Origin: Arsenicicoccus piscis
GTDB taxonomy: Bacteria > Actinomycetota > Actinomycetes > Actinomycetales > Dermatophilaceae
Direction: 5' to 3'
Length of the DNA stretch: 64,000 nucleotides
Assembly (NCBI RefSeq): GCF_022568835.1
Contig: NZ_JAKZHV010000006.1
Coordinates: 124,001 to 188,000 of the forward strand
Part shown: positions 1-8,475 of the stretch, one piece after another
Numbering within the stretch: position 1 is the stretch's first letter
Layout: each line of letters starts with the position of its first letter
Program-made: the position numbers and the translations under genes
The notes under the pieces: model-generated
What the model saw: the letters and a program-made list of their open reading frames with translations, nothing else
Databases searched by the model: none
What the model was told of the DNA's origin: nothing

Positions 1-208
1 CGGCGGGCGACTCGTCGCCAACACTGTGACGCTCGAGTCGGAGGCGGTGCTGGTCGACCTGTTCCGCCGGCTCGGCGGCACGCTCACGCGGTTGGAGGTG
101 TCGACCGCCGACGCGGTCGGCTCGTTCGCCGCCTGGCGCCCCGCGCGGCCGGTCACCCAGTGGTCCTGGGTCGCGCCGGATCCCGTTGTGACGCAGGACG
201 ACCCGTGA
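1..208 (+). CDS. cobL: Precorrin-6Y C5,15-methyltransferase, C-terminal fragment
   Basis: This is the 3' end of a gene that begins before the window; the reading frame is open from base 2 to the TGA at 206-208. The peptide GGRLVANTVTLESEAVL followed by RPARPVTQW near the end matches the C-terminus of the CbiT (decarboxylating C15 methyltransferase) half of CobL, a cobalamin ring enzyme. It lies 13 bp before cobM on the same strand, which fits a cobalamin operon. Only about 68 residues are visible, so the assignment rests on these tail motifs and on the neighbours. Confidence 0.75.
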   Translation, partial: GGRLVANTVTLESEAVLVDLFRRLGGTLTRLEVSTADAVGSFAAWRPARPVTQWSWVAPDPVVTQDDP

Positions 209-221
209 CCCAGGAGGACTC

Positions 222-1007
222 GTGACCGTCTACTTCATCGGTGCCGGCCCGGGGGCGCCCGACCTGATCACGCTGCGCGGTGCGCGGATCATCGAGCGAG
301 CCCCGGTGTGTCTCTACGCCGGCGCGCTGGTGCCCGACGAGCTGCTCGAGCTGTGCCCGCCCGGGGCGCGGCTGGTCGACACCGCCCACCTCGACCTCGA
401 CCAGATCCTCGACGAGCTGGTGGCCGCGGACCGGCGCGGTGACGACGTCGCTCGGCTGCAGTCCGGTGACCTGTCCGTCTTCTCCGCCGTGGCCGAGCAG
501 GTGCGCCGGCTCGAGGCGGCGGGGGTGGCCTACGAGATGGTGCCTGGGGTGCCGGCGTTCGCGGCCGCCGCGGCGGCGCTGGGCCGCGAGCTGACCGTCC
601 CGACGGTCGGTCAGTCGGTCGTCCTCACCCGGGTCGCCCGCAACGCGACGGCGATGCCGCCCGGGGAGACGCTCGCGGCGTTCGGCCGGACGCGGGCGCT
701 GCTCGTGCTCCACCTGGCGACGCACCTCGCCGACGGGGTGGTCGCCGAGCTGGTCCCGCACTACGGCGCCGACTGCCCGGCGGCGGTGGTCGCCCTGGCG
801 TCACGCCCCGACGAGGTCGTCGTCCGGTGCACGCTTGGTGAGCTCGGTGACCAGGTGCGCGCCCACGGCATCCGACGCACCGCGGTCCTGCTCGTCGGCC
901 AGGTGCTCGCCGCGAGCGAGTTCGCGGACTCCCACCTGTACTCCCCGGCCCGTGATCGGCACGACTGTGCCCTGCCACAGCCGGTGGCGGCCGATCGCAC
1001 ACCGTGA
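222..1007 (+). CDS. cobM: Precorrin-4 C11-methyltransferase
   Basis: This enzyme methylates C11 of precorrin-4 with S-adenosylmethionine in corrin ring synthesis. The 261-residue protein is full length for the family. It opens with the SAM-binding strand and loop VYFIGAGPGAPDLITLRG and later carries LQSGDLSVFSA and YEMVPGVPAF, all typical of the CobM/CbiF tetrapyrrole methylase fold. The GTG start is preceded by a strong GGAGG at about 211. It follows the cobL end by 13 bp, and cbiD and cobK lie nearby, so the region is a cobalamin biosynthesis cluster in which the genes are not all on one strand. Confidence 0.93.
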   Translation: MTVYFIGAGPGAPDLITLRGARIIERAPVCLYAGALVPDELLELCPPGARLVDTAHLDLDQILDELVAADRRGDDVARLQSGDLSVFSAVAEQVRRLEAAGVAYEMVPGVPAFAAAAAALGRELTVPTVGQSVVLTRVARNATAMPPGETLAAFGRTRALLVLHLATHLADGVVAELVPHYGADCPAAVVALASRPDEVVVRCTLGELGDQVRAHGIRRTAVLLVGQVLAASEFADSHLYSPARDRHDCALPQPVAADRTP

Positions 1008-1145
1008 GCGCGCACAGTGCACGTCCGGTCGACATCCAGCCGCGAGGTGGGACGGGCGGCAGCGCCGTGCTTCACTGGATGGAGGTGACCGGCGCTGGAG
1101 CGCGTGACATGTGAGCTGGCTCGGGGGCCAGGAAGGGGTTCGCCG

Positions 1146-2213
1146 ATGCAGGACGGGCGTTCCGAGGGGAGCAGACCGAACGACGGCGCGGCACGCGAGG
1201 CCTACCGCGGTCACGACTACGCCGCGGCGGCCGACCTGGCCGCCCGCATCGCGCAGGACGCTCTCGAGCGTCGCGACCTGGACGTGTGGTGGGACAACGC
1301 CGTCCTCTCGATCCACGCGCTCGCGGCCTGCGGACGGTTCGACCTGGCTCGGGACCGGGCGCTGGCCCTGACCCGGCACCCCGACGGACAGGCTCCGTTG
1401 CGGCGGGCCGAGGGGTGGACCCTGGCCTCGCAGAACGCCCGGCACGAGGGCGTGGCGCAGGCCCGCCGTGCGGTCGGCTACGCCGAGACCGCGCTGTCGC
1501 TGCTGCGCGAGCTCGACCTCGTGGCGTCCCCGGAGCTGCGGGGGCGGGCCTATGTCCGGGAGGCCGAGGCGCTGATCGCCTTCATCGGCGCCGCGGTCGG
1601 CTGCGAGGACCTGGAGCTGGCCGAGGTCGAGGTGCCACGCCTGCGTGAGATCTTCGACGAGCTGCCGATCGGACAGCCGGCCGCCCTCGCCGCCTGGGTG
1701 CTCGGCACCATGGACTACGCCGCCGGACGCCTCAGCCAGGGCGAGGCCTTCCACTCGGTCTGCGAGCAGCTGCTGGACCCGCGAGCCGACCTGCGCACCT
1801 GGGGGCGCTTCCACAAGGCGGCCGCGTTCGCACGCCTGGACGCCGGGCTCACCGAGGACGTGGGCCGCCACCTCGCGACCGCCCGTCCCATCCTGCGCTT
1901 CGTCGGCAACAACGAGGACGTCGCCGAGCTGGCCATCGGCGAGGCGCGGTTCCGGATCCGCACCGGCGACCTGCGCGGCGCCCTCGACCTGCTCGCCGAG
2001 GCGTCCGAGGCCGTCGCCGACGCGCCGCCGCGCTACCGCGCCGACATCGAGCGCTGGCGCAGCACCACGCTGGAGCAGCTCGGCGACCTGCTCGGTGCGG
2101 CCGAGGCCGGCCGGGCCGCCGCCCAGCTCTACCGGCTCGCCGGCCACGACTCGCGCGCCGACGACGCTCTCGCGAACGCCACCCAGCTCGTGCGGCTCGC
2201 CACCGCTCCCTAG
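1146..2213 (+). CDS. TPR-like helical repeat protein of unknown role
   Basis: The 355-residue protein is rich in Ala, Leu, Arg and Glu and looks all-helical. Repeated units such as AAADLAARIAQDALERRDLD, ARRAVGYAETALSLLRELD and GDLLGAAEAGRAAAQLYRLAG resemble tetratricopeptide repeats. I chose the ATG at 1146 because AGGAAGGGG lies about 8 bases upstream; an in-frame GTG at 1104 is also possible. It sits between cobM and cbiD and ends 15 bp before the convergent cbiD stop. I see no signal peptide, DNA-binding motif or catalytic motif, so a scaffold or regulatory role is only a guess. Confidence 0.6.
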   Translation: MQDGRSEGSRPNDGAAREAYRGHDYAAAADLAARIAQDALERRDLDVWWDNAVLSIHALAACGRFDLARDRALALTRHPDGQAPLRRAEGWTLASQNARHEGVAQARRAVGYAETALSLLRELDLVASPELRGRAYVREAEALIAFIGAAVGCEDLELAEVEVPRLREIFDELPIGQPAALAAWVLGTMDYAAGRLSQGEAFHSVCEQLLDPRADLRTWGRFHKAAAFARLDAGLTEDVGRHLATARPILRFVGNNEDVAELAIGEARFRIRTGDLRGALDLLAEASEAVADAPPRYRADIERWRSTTLEQLGDLLGAAEAGRAAAQLYRLAGHDSRADDALANATQLVRLATAP

Positions 2214-2228
2214 CGTCGCTCTCGAGCG

Positions 2229-3401
2229 TCAGCTCCGGGGGCCTGCGGGTGCGCAGCGCCCGACGATCATCCCGGCGCGATCGATGCACACCACGTCGAC
2301 CACGACCGGAGCGCCGTCGAGGACCCGCAGCGCCTGCTCGCGCGCCGTCTCGGCGACCGCGTCCCCCAGGGGCACGCCCGCGGCCTGGGACAGCTGGAGC
2401 GCCTCGAGCCCCGTGTTGACCCCGGCGAGCTGAGCCACGAGATCGCTTGGTGCGCCGCAGGACTCGGCTAGCCGGGTGAGGTGCGCCGGATCGACCTGCG
2501 ATCGACCGGAGTGCAGGTCGAGGTGACCTGCGGCCAGCTTCGAGAGCTTGGCGAAGCCGCCCGCGATCGTCAGCCTCGGCCGCGGGTGGGTGCGCAGGTG
2601 CTTGAGCACGGCCCCCACGAAGTCGCCCATGTCGAGCAGGCCCTGCTCCGGCAGTCCGTAAAGCTCGGTCACCACGCGCTCCGACGTCGAGCCGGTGCAG
2701 CCGGCGACGTGCTCGATGCCGAGCGCCTCCGCGACGTCGATGCCGCGCCGGATCGAGTCGATCCAGGCCGAGCACGAGTAGGGGACCACGATGCCCGTGG
2801 TGCCGAGGATCGACAGCCCGCCGAGGATGCCGAGCCGGGGGTTCCACGTGTGCCGCGCCATCTCCTCGCCCTGGTCCACCGAGATCTCCACCACGGCGTC
2901 CACCTGCGGGCCGTGGTCCCAGGCCAGCGCCTCGGCGCGACCGGCAGCAGATGCCTCCGCCTCGCGCAGCGTGTGCCGGATCATCTGTCGCGGCACGGGA
3001 TTGATCGCCGGCTCACCGACCTCCAGCGGTAGACCGGGCAGCGTCACCGTGCCGACGCCGTGCCCCGCGACGAATCGCGTGCCGCTGCCCGCAGGGCCGC
3101 GTCGCACACGCACCCGCACGACGGCCAGGTGGGTCACGTCGGGGTCGTCACCGGCGTCCTTGGTGACGGCCGCCTCGGCCCAGTCGTCGCCGACCCGCTC
3201 GTCGGTCAGCGCAAAGGTGGGCCGCTGACCGCGGGGGAGGGTGATGTCTACCGGATCGGGGAAGCTGCCGGTCAGCAGCGCCTCCCAGGCCGCCCGGGCG
3301 GCCGCCGTCGCGCAGGCACCCGTGGTCCAGCCAGGCCGCAGACCGGTGCTGTCGATCTGACCGGCGCGGCCACCGCGGGGCGCGTGCGCGTGCTCGCTCA
3401 C
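2229..3401 (-). CDS. cbiD: Cobalt-precorrin-5B C1-methyltransferase
   Basis: CbiD methylates C1 of the corrin ring. The 390-residue protein has the family's opening LRPGWTTGACATAAARAA, then TLPRGQ, INPVPRQMI, PRLGILGGLSILGTTGIV and the late LTIAGGFAKLSKLAAGHLDLHS. The reading frame stays open upstream to 4127, but that part is antisense to cobK and has no CbiD-like content, so I place the start at the GTG at 3401. This is typical CbiD length. It is divergent from cobK with about 50 bp between the starts. CbiD usually marks the anaerobic-type branch, while cobM/cobL/cobK names are shared between branches. Confidence 0.93.
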   Translation of the reverse strand: MSEHAHAPRGGRAGQIDSTGLRPGWTTGACATAAARAAWEALLTGSFPDPVDITLPRGQRPTFALTDERVGDDWAEAAVTKDAGDDPDVTHLAVVRVRVRRGPAGSGTRFVAGHGVGTVTLPGLPLEVGEPAINPVPRQMIRHTLREAEASAAGRAEALAWDHGPQVDAVVEISVDQGEEMARHTWNPRLGILGGLSILGTTGIVVPYSCSAWIDSIRRGIDVAEALGIEHVAGCTGSTSERVVTELYGLPEQGLLDMGDFVGAVLKHLRTHPRPRLTIAGGFAKLSKLAAGHLDLHSGRSQVDPAHLTRLAESCGAPSDLVAQLAGVNTGLEALQLSQAAGVPLGDAVAETAREQALRVLDGAPVVVDVVCIDRAGMIVGRCAPAGPRS

Positions 3402-3452
3402 CTGGGCATTCTCGCACCCCGGCAGAGCACGTCGGTCAGGCAGAATGCCTGC

Positions 3453-4256
3453 ATGCCGCCTGATCCTCGCCCCACGGTGCTCGTGCTCGGGGGCACGGGG
3501 GAGGGTCGGGTGCTGGCGCAGCTGCTCGCGCAGGAGCCCGCCCTGCGGGTGGTCAGCTCGCTCGCCGGGCGCACCGAGAGGCCCGGCGTGCTGCCGGGGA
3601 CGGTGCGGGTCGGGGGCTTCGGTGGTGTGGCGGGGCTGGCCGACTACCTGCGGGCCGAGCAGGTGGCGGCCGTCGTGGACGCCACGCATCCCTTCGCCGA
3701 GACGATGAGCGACCATGCGGCACAGGCGTGCTCGCAGACCGGCGTCCCGCTCGTCGTCGTGCAGCGCCCACCGTGGGTCGCGGGGCCGGGTGACCGATGG
3801 ACGAGCGTGGCGACGGTCGCGGAGGCGGCGGTGTCTCTCTCCGGGATCGGCACCCGCGCCCTGCTGACGATCGGCCGACAGGGGGTCGGGGCCTTTGCTG
3901 AGGTCCGGGACGTCTGGTTCCTGGTGCGGTCCATCGATCCACCGACGACGCTGCCACCGGACGCCGAGCTGCTGCTCGACCGCGGGCCGTTCACCCTGGA
4001 TGACGAGCGAGGACTGTTGCAGCGCAACGACATCGACGTCGTCGTGACCAAGAACAGCGGGGGAGCCGCCACCGGGGCCAAGCTCGTGGCGGCCCGCGAG
4101 CTCGGCATCCCGGTCGTCGTCGTGCAACGACCTGCGCTGCCGCCCGGCGTGCCCATCGTCGCCACCGCGGCCGAGGCGGTCGACTGGCTGCGGCGCCGCC
4201 TGCTGGACCCTCGCATTCGGTGCAACCAGAGGACGGTGACAGAATTGCGGCCATGA
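3453..4256 (+). CDS. cobK: Precorrin-6A reductase
   Basis: CobK/CbiJ reduces the precorrin-6 macrocycle with NADPH. The 267-residue protein begins [18 protein letters not shown], the family's nucleotide-binding start, and later shows [21 protein letters not shown] and [25 protein letters not shown] in parts, all standard CobK signatures. The ATG at 3453 gives the normal length; the open frame further upstream overlaps cbiD and is not CobK-like. The TGA overlaps the ATG of hemQ (ATGA at 4253-4256), so the two genes are probably translationally coupled, linking the cobalamin and heme genes. Confidence 0.9.
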   Translation: MPPDPRPTVLVLGGTGEGRVLAQLLAQEPALRVVSSLAGRTERPGVLPGTVRVGGFGGVAGLADYLRAEQVAAVVDATHPFAETMSDHAAQACSQTGVPLVVVQRPPWVAGPGDRWTSVATVAEAAVSLSGIGTRALLTIGRQGVGAFAEVRDVWFLVRSIDPPTTLPPDAELLLDRGPFTLDDERGLLQRNDIDVVVTKNSGGAATGAKLVAARELGIPVVVVQRPALPPGVPIVATAAEAVDWLRRRLLDPRIRCNQRTVTELRP

Positions 4257-4969
4257 GTCTCAAGCCGAAGTCGAACCGTCCCAGCCCGAGCCAGGTCCGC
4301 GAGATCAACGACGCGATCCGCTACACGGTCTGGTCGGTCTTCAAGGTGAGCGAGCGGCTGCCGCAGGACCGGGCGGCGATCACGGCATCCACCCAGGAGT
4401 TCTTCGACGGGCTGGCCGACACCGGCGTGACGGTGCGGGGGATCTACGACCTCGCGGCGCTGCGCGCGGACGCCGACCTGATGGTGTGGTGGCACGCCGA
4501 GCGCGTGGAGGACGTCCAGGCGGCCTACTCCGCCTTCCGGCAGACCGAGCTCGGTCAGCACCTCGAGCCGGTCTGGAGCCAGACGGCGCTGCACCGGCCG
4601 GCCGAGTTCAACAAGAGCCACATCCCGGCCTTCATGGCCGACGAGGTGTCGCGCGCCTACGTGTGCGTCTACCCCTTCATCCGCAGCTACGACTGGTACC
4701 TGCTGCCGGACGACGAGCGCCGCTCGCTGCTGGTCGAGCACGGTCAGATGGCGCGGGACTACCCGGACGTGCGGGCCAACACGGTCTCCTCGTTCGCGCT
4801 CGGCGACTACGAGTGGATCCTGGCGTTCGAGGCCGACGACCTGGCCCGCATCGTCGACCTGATGCGGCACCTGCGCGGCTCGCGGGCCCGCCTGCACGTG
4901 CGCGAGGAGGTCCCGTTCTACACCGGGCCCAAGGTCGAGATCGACGCGCTGGTCGCCTCGCTGCCGTAG
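4253..4969 (+). CDS. hemQ: Coproheme decarboxylase (chlorite dismutase family)
   Basis: HemQ/ChdC converts coproheme III to heme b with peroxide in the coproporphyrin-dependent heme pathway of Actinobacteria and Firmicutes. The 238-residue protein has the actinobacterial core. Tyr140 in VYPFIRS aligns with the catalytic tyrosine (Tyr147 of the Listeria enzyme), His163 in VEHG with the proximal heme ligand, and His123 in KSHIPAF with the distal base found in actinobacterial members. The spacing of 23 residues between Tyr140 and His163 is as expected for actinobacterial proteins. The start overlaps the cobK stop by 4 bases. The residue matches come from remembered family alignments. Confidence 0.93.
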   Translation: MSLKPKSNRPSPSQVREINDAIRYTVWSVFKVSERLPQDRAAITASTQEFFDGLADTGVTVRGIYDLAALRADADLMVWWHAERVEDVQAAYSAFRQTELGQHLEPVWSQTALHRPAEFNKSHIPAFMADEVSRAYVCVYPFIRSYDWYLLPDDERRSLLVEHGQMARDYPDVRANTVSSFALGDYEWILAFEADDLARIVDLMRHLRGSRARLHVREEVPFYTGPKVEIDALVASLP

Positions 4970-4982
4970 CCGGGCTCCGGCG

Positions 4983-5444
4983 TCACTGCGCGGTGGGGCG
5001 CAGCGTCAGAGACACCGAGTTGATGCAGTAGCGCTGGTCGGTCGGGGTGTCGTAGCCCTCGCCCTCGAACACGTGCCCGAGGTGGGAGCCGCAGGACGCG
5101 CAGCGCACCTCGGTGCGCACCATCCCGAACGACCGGTCGCTGAGCAGCTCGACGTTGTCGCCCTCGGACGGGGCGTAGAACGAGGGCCAGCCGCAGTGCG
5201 AGTGGAACTTCTCGGTGCTGGTGAACAGCTCGGCGCCACACGCCCGGCAGCTGTAGACCCCTTCGGTCTCGGTGTCGGTGTACTCACCGGTGCCGGCGCG
5301 CTCGGTGCCGCCCTCGCGCAGGACGTGATACTCCATGGGTGACAGCTGCTCGCGCCACTCCTGCTCGGAGCGCTGCGTGGGGTAGGCCGAGTCGGCGGAG
5401 GCGTCGGAGGGCTTCGCGGACCGGGAGAACGGGTTGCTGACCAT
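4983..5444 (-). CDS. msrB: Peptide-methionine (R)-S-oxide reductase
   Basis: MsrB repairs methionine-R-sulfoxide in oxidised proteins. The 153-residue protein carries two zinc-binding CxxC pairs, Cys66/Cys69 (SCRAC) and Cys115/Cys118 (CASC), the HSHCGWPSF motif and the catalytic Cys140 in RYCINSVSL. The start is the ATG at 5444, giving MVSNPFSRSAKP; the open frame extends far upstream but that part is antisense to ligD-pol. It is convergent with hemQ (13 bp gap) and divergent from the polymerase gene. No signal peptide is seen, so it is probably cytosolic. Confidence 0.93.
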   Translation of the reverse strand: MVSNPFSRSAKPSDASADSAYPTQRSEQEWREQLSPMEYHVLREGGTERAGTGEYTDTETEGVYSCRACGAELFTSTEKFHSHCGWPSFYAPSEGDNVELLSDRSFGMVRTEVRCASCGSHLGHVFEGEGYDTPTDQRYCINSVSLTLRPTAQ

Positions 5445-5507
5445 GACCCGTTCAACGAACCGGGAGGCGTGAACCTTCCCGGCGGGGCCGAGCCCTACGA
5501 TCGAGCC

Positions 5508-6545
5508 ATGGTGACCAAGCCGGTGCTCCTCGACGTCCCCGTCCCTGCGCAGATCGACGCCTCCGGATCCCGAGAGGTCAAGATCTCCAGCCCGGACCGG
5601 GTGCTGTGGCCGGACGACGGCATCACCAAGCTCGAGCTCGCGCAGTACGTCGCGGCGGTGGGCGACCGCTTCCTCGCGGCCGTGGGCGACCGACCGGTCA
5701 CCCTGCAGCGCTTCCCCGAGGGGATCGCGGGGGAGGAGTTCTACTCGAAGAACCCGCCGCGGGGTGTGCCGGCCTACGCGAGGTCCGTGACGGTCACCTA
5801 CCCCTCCGGTCGCCGGCACCCGCAGCTGGTCATCGACGAGATCGCCACCGCCGTGTGGGCGGTGCAGATGAACACCATCACCTTCCACCCGTGGCCGGTG
5901 CGCACCGCGAACCTCGACAACCCCGACGAGCTGCGCATCGACCTGGACCCGCAGCCCGGGCGGGCGTTCGCCGACGTCGTCGAGGCGGCCCACGCCCTGC
6001 GCGAGGTGATGACCGAGGCCGGCCTGCACCCCTACGTCAAGACCTCGGGCAACCGCGGGGTGCACGTGTTTGCGCGGATCGAGCCGGACCACGAGTTCCT
6101 CGACGTGCGGCACGGCGTGATCGCGATCGCCCGCGAGCTCGAGCGGCGGCTGCCCGACCTGGTCACGACGGCGTGGTGGAAGGAGCAGCGCGGCGAGCGC
6201 ATCTTCGTCGACTTCAACCAGGCCTGTCGCGACCGCACCCTCGCCTCGGCCTACTCGCCGCGGCCGCTGCCCGGGGCACCGGTCTCGATGCCGGTGACCT
6301 GGGAGCAGCTAGGCGACATCAGCCCTGGCGACTTCACCGTGCGCACCGTCCCTGACCTGGTGGCCGACACGCCCGACCCCTGGGCCGAGATGGCCACCCC
6401 GGGTCAGGTGGGGCCGCTGCAGCCGGCGCTGGAGTGGTGGGACCGGGACGTCGCCGACGGCCTGGGCGAGCTCAACTTCCCGCCGGACTACCCGAAGATG
6501 CCCGGCGAGCCGAGACGGGTTCAACCGTCTCGTGCGAAGCACTGA
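5508..6545 (+). CDS. LigD-type polymerase/primase, tail replaced by element
   Basis: This is a stand-alone LigD polymerase domain, an archaeo-eukaryotic primase-type enzyme that fills gaps in non-homologous end joining. The start is the ATG at 5508 (MVTKPVLLDVP). Visible motifs are VLWPDDGITKLELAQYY-like YV segment, the metal-binding RIDLDPQPG (DxD) and TSGNRGVHVF. An integrated element enters after codon MPGEP at 6512; the present last ten residues, RRVQPSRAKH, come from the element. The host's own tail, PRVQPSRKNAQNWETDG onward, is at 17992-18066. The current protein (345 residues) is about 15 residues shorter than the original, and the catalytic core is intact, so function may survive. The ATP-dependent ligase gene is now 11.5 kb away at 18097. 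Confidence 0.9.
   Translation: MVTKPVLLDVPVPAQIDASGSREVKISSPDRVLWPDDGITKLELAQYVAAVGDRFLAAVGDRPVTLQRFPEGIAGEEFYSKNPPRGVPAYARSVTVTYPSGRRHPQLVIDEIATAVWAVQMNTITFHPWPVRTANLDNPDELRIDLDPQPGRAFADVVEAAHALREVMTEAGLHPYVKTSGNRGVHVFARIEPDHEFLDVRHGVIAIARELERRLPDLVTTAWWKEQRGERIFVDFNQACRDRTLASAYSPRPLPGAPVSMPVTWEQLGDISPGDFTVRTVPDLVADTPDPWAEMATPGQVGPLQPALEWWDRDVADGLGELNFPPDYPKMPGEPRRVQPSRAKH
6491..6512 (+). repeat. attL: left 22-bp attachment core
   Basis: These 22 bases are identical to 17970-17991, in the same orientation, and no longer identity continues on either side. They encode PKMPGEP of the polymerase. One copy lies next to the integrase gene and the other at the junction with the displaced gene tail, which is the pattern left by site-specific recombination. 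Confidence 0.85.
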
Positions 6546-6577
6546 CCTGCAAGAACGTGAGTCGATCGCGCAGTGGC

Positions 6578-6598
6578 GAGTATGCACAATGCATGCTC
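6578..6598. promoter_or_regulatory. Palindrome and -10 box upstream of integrase
   Basis: A 21-bp imperfect palindrome (GAGTATGCA, CAA, TGCATGCTC; 8 of 9 pairs match) lies 19 bases before the integrase ATG. GATAAT at 6603-6608 resembles a -10 box and would start transcription at or next to the ATG at 6617, so the integrase mRNA may be leaderless. The palindrome covers the -35 position and could be an operator or an integrase arm site. Confidence 0.4.
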
Positions 6599-6616
6599 AC
6601 CAGATAATCTAAGGGC

Positions 6617-7510
6617 ATGGCCGAAGATTTGCAAGCGCTCGGAGCCAGCTTCGCGCGGTCCCTCAAGGCAGAGGGCCGCAGCGAGCGGACACGGCTGCTC
6701 TATGGCCAGTCGATCCGGCTCTACGCAAAGTGGCTGGCCGCTCAGGGTCATCCAGCGGACCTCGACCACCTGAACCGGGACCTGATCCGGGGGTGGCTGG
6801 GCGCGCTGCTCGACGTCAACCAGCCGGGCACCGTGAAGACCCGCTACCGAGGACTGTTCAGGTTCTGCGGCTGGCTCGCCGCCGAGGGGGAGATCCAGGC
6901 CAATCCCATGATCGGGATGACCCCGCCACAGCCCGAGGCCAAGCCCGTCCCGGTCCTGACCGACGACGACCTCTCGGCGCTGCTGCGAGCATGTCGGGGG
7001 CCCGACTTCGTCGACGTGCGCGACGAGGCCCTGTTCCGCGTGATGCTTGACTGCGGCATCCGAGTCTCGGAGGCCAGCTCGCTCACCGTCGACGACGTCA
7101 GGCTCGATGACGAGATGGCCTTCGTGCGCGGCAAGGGCAGCCGCGTGCGACCCATCTACTTCTCGGCTCGCACCGTCCAAGCGCTGGACCGCTACCTGCG
7201 CAAGCGACGAGCTCACCGATGGGCGCACCTGGCGACGCTGTTCCTCTCGCAGCGCGGCGGCATGTCACCGGACGGCGTGCGAGACAGGCTCGACGTGAGG
7301 GCGAAGCAGGCCGGTCTGGGCCACATGCACCCCCACCAGTTCCGGCACACGTTCGCGCACGACTTCCTGTTCAACGGCGGGCAGGAGCGAGACCTGAAGC
7401 GGCTCGCGGGATGGCGCTCCGACGTGATGCTCGAGCGGTACGGCGCCAGCGCTGCAGACGCTCGCGCACGAGCGGCCACCCAACGGATGAAGCGAGGAGA
7501 CAGGGTTTGA
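6617..7510 (+). CDS. int: Tyrosine recombinase (integrase) of the element
   Basis: This XerC/D-like integrase of 297 residues should catalyse integration and excision at the 22-bp core. An N-terminal SAM-like core-binding domain covers roughly residues 5-90 and the catalytic domain residues 110-290. The catalytic set is complete: Arg149 (CGIRVSE), Lys173 (RGKGSR), His240 and Arg243 (HQFRHTF), Trp266 (AGWRS) in the second His/Trp position, and Tyr275 (LERYGAS). It lies 71 bp inside the left end, reading inward. The only ribosome-site-like bases, AAGGG, are too close to the ATG, so leaderless translation is likely. The following gene overlaps its stop by 4 bases. Confidence 0.93.
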   Translation: MAEDLQALGASFARSLKAEGRSERTRLLYGQSIRLYAKWLAAQGHPADLDHLNRDLIRGWLGALLDVNQPGTVKTRYRGLFRFCGWLAAEGEIQANPMIGMTPPQPEAKPVPVLTDDDLSALLRACRGPDFVDVRDEALFRVMLDCGIRVSEASSLTVDDVRLDDEMAFVRGKGSRVRPIYFSARTVQALDRYLRKRRAHRWAHLATLFLSQRGGMSPDGVRDRLDVRAKQAGLGHMHPHQFRHTFAHDFLFNGGQERDLKRLAGWRSDVMLERYGASAADARARAATQRMKRGDRV

Positions 7511-8049
7511 ACGTGGACGAGCACGAGGACGAGCGCGAGGCATTCAACAGCATGGTGCGCCAGGAACTCACGCTAATGAAAGCACTTCCCGCCGAGCACC
7601 GAAAGAAGGTCCTCCTGCTCAGGGCTTGGTGCCGCGCATGCAACACGCCCCTCTACGAGGTCTGGCAGTCGCCCACCCTCGCCAAGCAGGGAGTGATGAT
7701 CCTGCGTACCCGCCCGACCGACCTCGAGACCTCTCCACCACTGCCGGACGTATCGCACTTGCCCACGGCCAAGGAGCGAGGCCAAGCCATCGCCCATGCT
7801 CGCGCCGGTGTGGAACACCCCCGCCAGGGCCCCCACGCCTTTGTCACGATGATGGTCAAACCCACTGATCGGCAACGTGACTCGTATGTCCGAAGCACCT
7901 GCAAGTGCCGCCAAGACAGCCGCAGGATGGGTTACCTCTACGACGCGCTGAAGAAGCGGAAGCGGCCAGGCAGACCAGTCGACATCAACATCCCACGGTC
8001 GCGCCGACACTCGACCATCGCTGCACCCTATGACCCAAGCATGGAGTGA
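7507..8049 (+). CDS. Unknown protein with paired cysteines, coupled to integrase
   Basis: This 180-residue protein probably starts at the TTG at 7507, which overlaps the integrase stop (TTGA) and has GAGGAG about 8 bases upstream; a GTG at 7513 is an alternative. It has a cysteine pair in WCRACNTPLYEVW (roughly residues 41-44) and another in STCKCRQDSRRMG (about residues 133-135), which could form one zinc site. The C-terminus is basic (KKRKRPGRPV, RSRRHS). Coupling to int suggests a role in recombination, for example directionality, but it does not look like the short helix-turn-helix excisionases usually found beside AICE integrases. I do not recognise the family. Confidence 0.65.
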   Translation: MNVDEHEDEREAFNSMVRQELTLMKALPAEHRKKVLLLRAWCRACNTPLYEVWQSPTLAKQGVMILRTRPTDLETSPPLPDVSHLPTAKERGQAIAHARAGVEHPRQGPHAFVTMMVKPTDRQRDSYVRSTCKCRQDSRRMGYLYDALKKRKRPGRPVDINIPRSRRHSTIAAPYDPSME

Positions 8050-8184
8050 CCGTGTGCTAACGTTGCGCCTCAAGCCATGAGCACTCCGCACATGGTCGAG
8101 TCGCCGGCTGTGGGCTGAGCCCCCAGAACGTTCGCGCATCTCGATGGCATGCGAACCAGTACCCCGAGGGGGATCTGGTTTACC

Positions 8185-8475
8185 GTGTCCATTCCATCAT
8201 CCGAACGTCACCTCACAGCCACGCTGGCCGCGCATGAGTCGTGGGCCAAGACCGACGACAGGTCCGCCCGCACCGCCCCAGCGCGACGAGCCTTCGACGA
8301 ACGCTTCCTCGCCCAGGCGGACGGCGACCCCATCCGAGCCGAGCACCTACGTCGAGCGCACTTCACTCGTCTCGCCCTGAAGTCAGCCCAGGCCCGGCGC
8401 AAGGCACGAGAACTCAACGCCGCCGCCGAGGCCGCAGAGGCCGAGCTTCATGCGACCGGCGGCGACCCCCGGTGA
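8185..8475 (+). CDS. AICE-type conserved protein with AHESWA motif
   Basis: This 96-residue, Ala/Arg-rich helical protein contains AHESWAKTDDRSARTAPARRA and LALKSAQARRKARELNAA in parts. That pattern recurs in small proteins of Streptomyces integrative elements and prophages, with no known function. The GTG at 8185 puts AHESWA near residue 16, as in relatives that I remember; an upstream ATG at 8149 would add 12 residues. It is the first of five genes (8185-9653) each overlapping the next by 4 bases, so it probably heads an operon. The 135 bp before it, 8050-8184, contain no gene that I can support and may hold the promoter. Confidence 0.6.
   Translation: MSIPSSERHLTATLAAHESWAKTDDRSARTAPARRAFDERFLAQADGDPIRAEHLRRAHFTRLALKSAQARRKARELNAAAEAAEAELHATGGDPR

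Noticed and set aside
3402..4127. Long open frame extending cbiD upstream on the minus strand
   Set aside because: It is antisense to cobK, which has full family motifs, and shows no CbiD-like content. CbiD has normal length from 3401.
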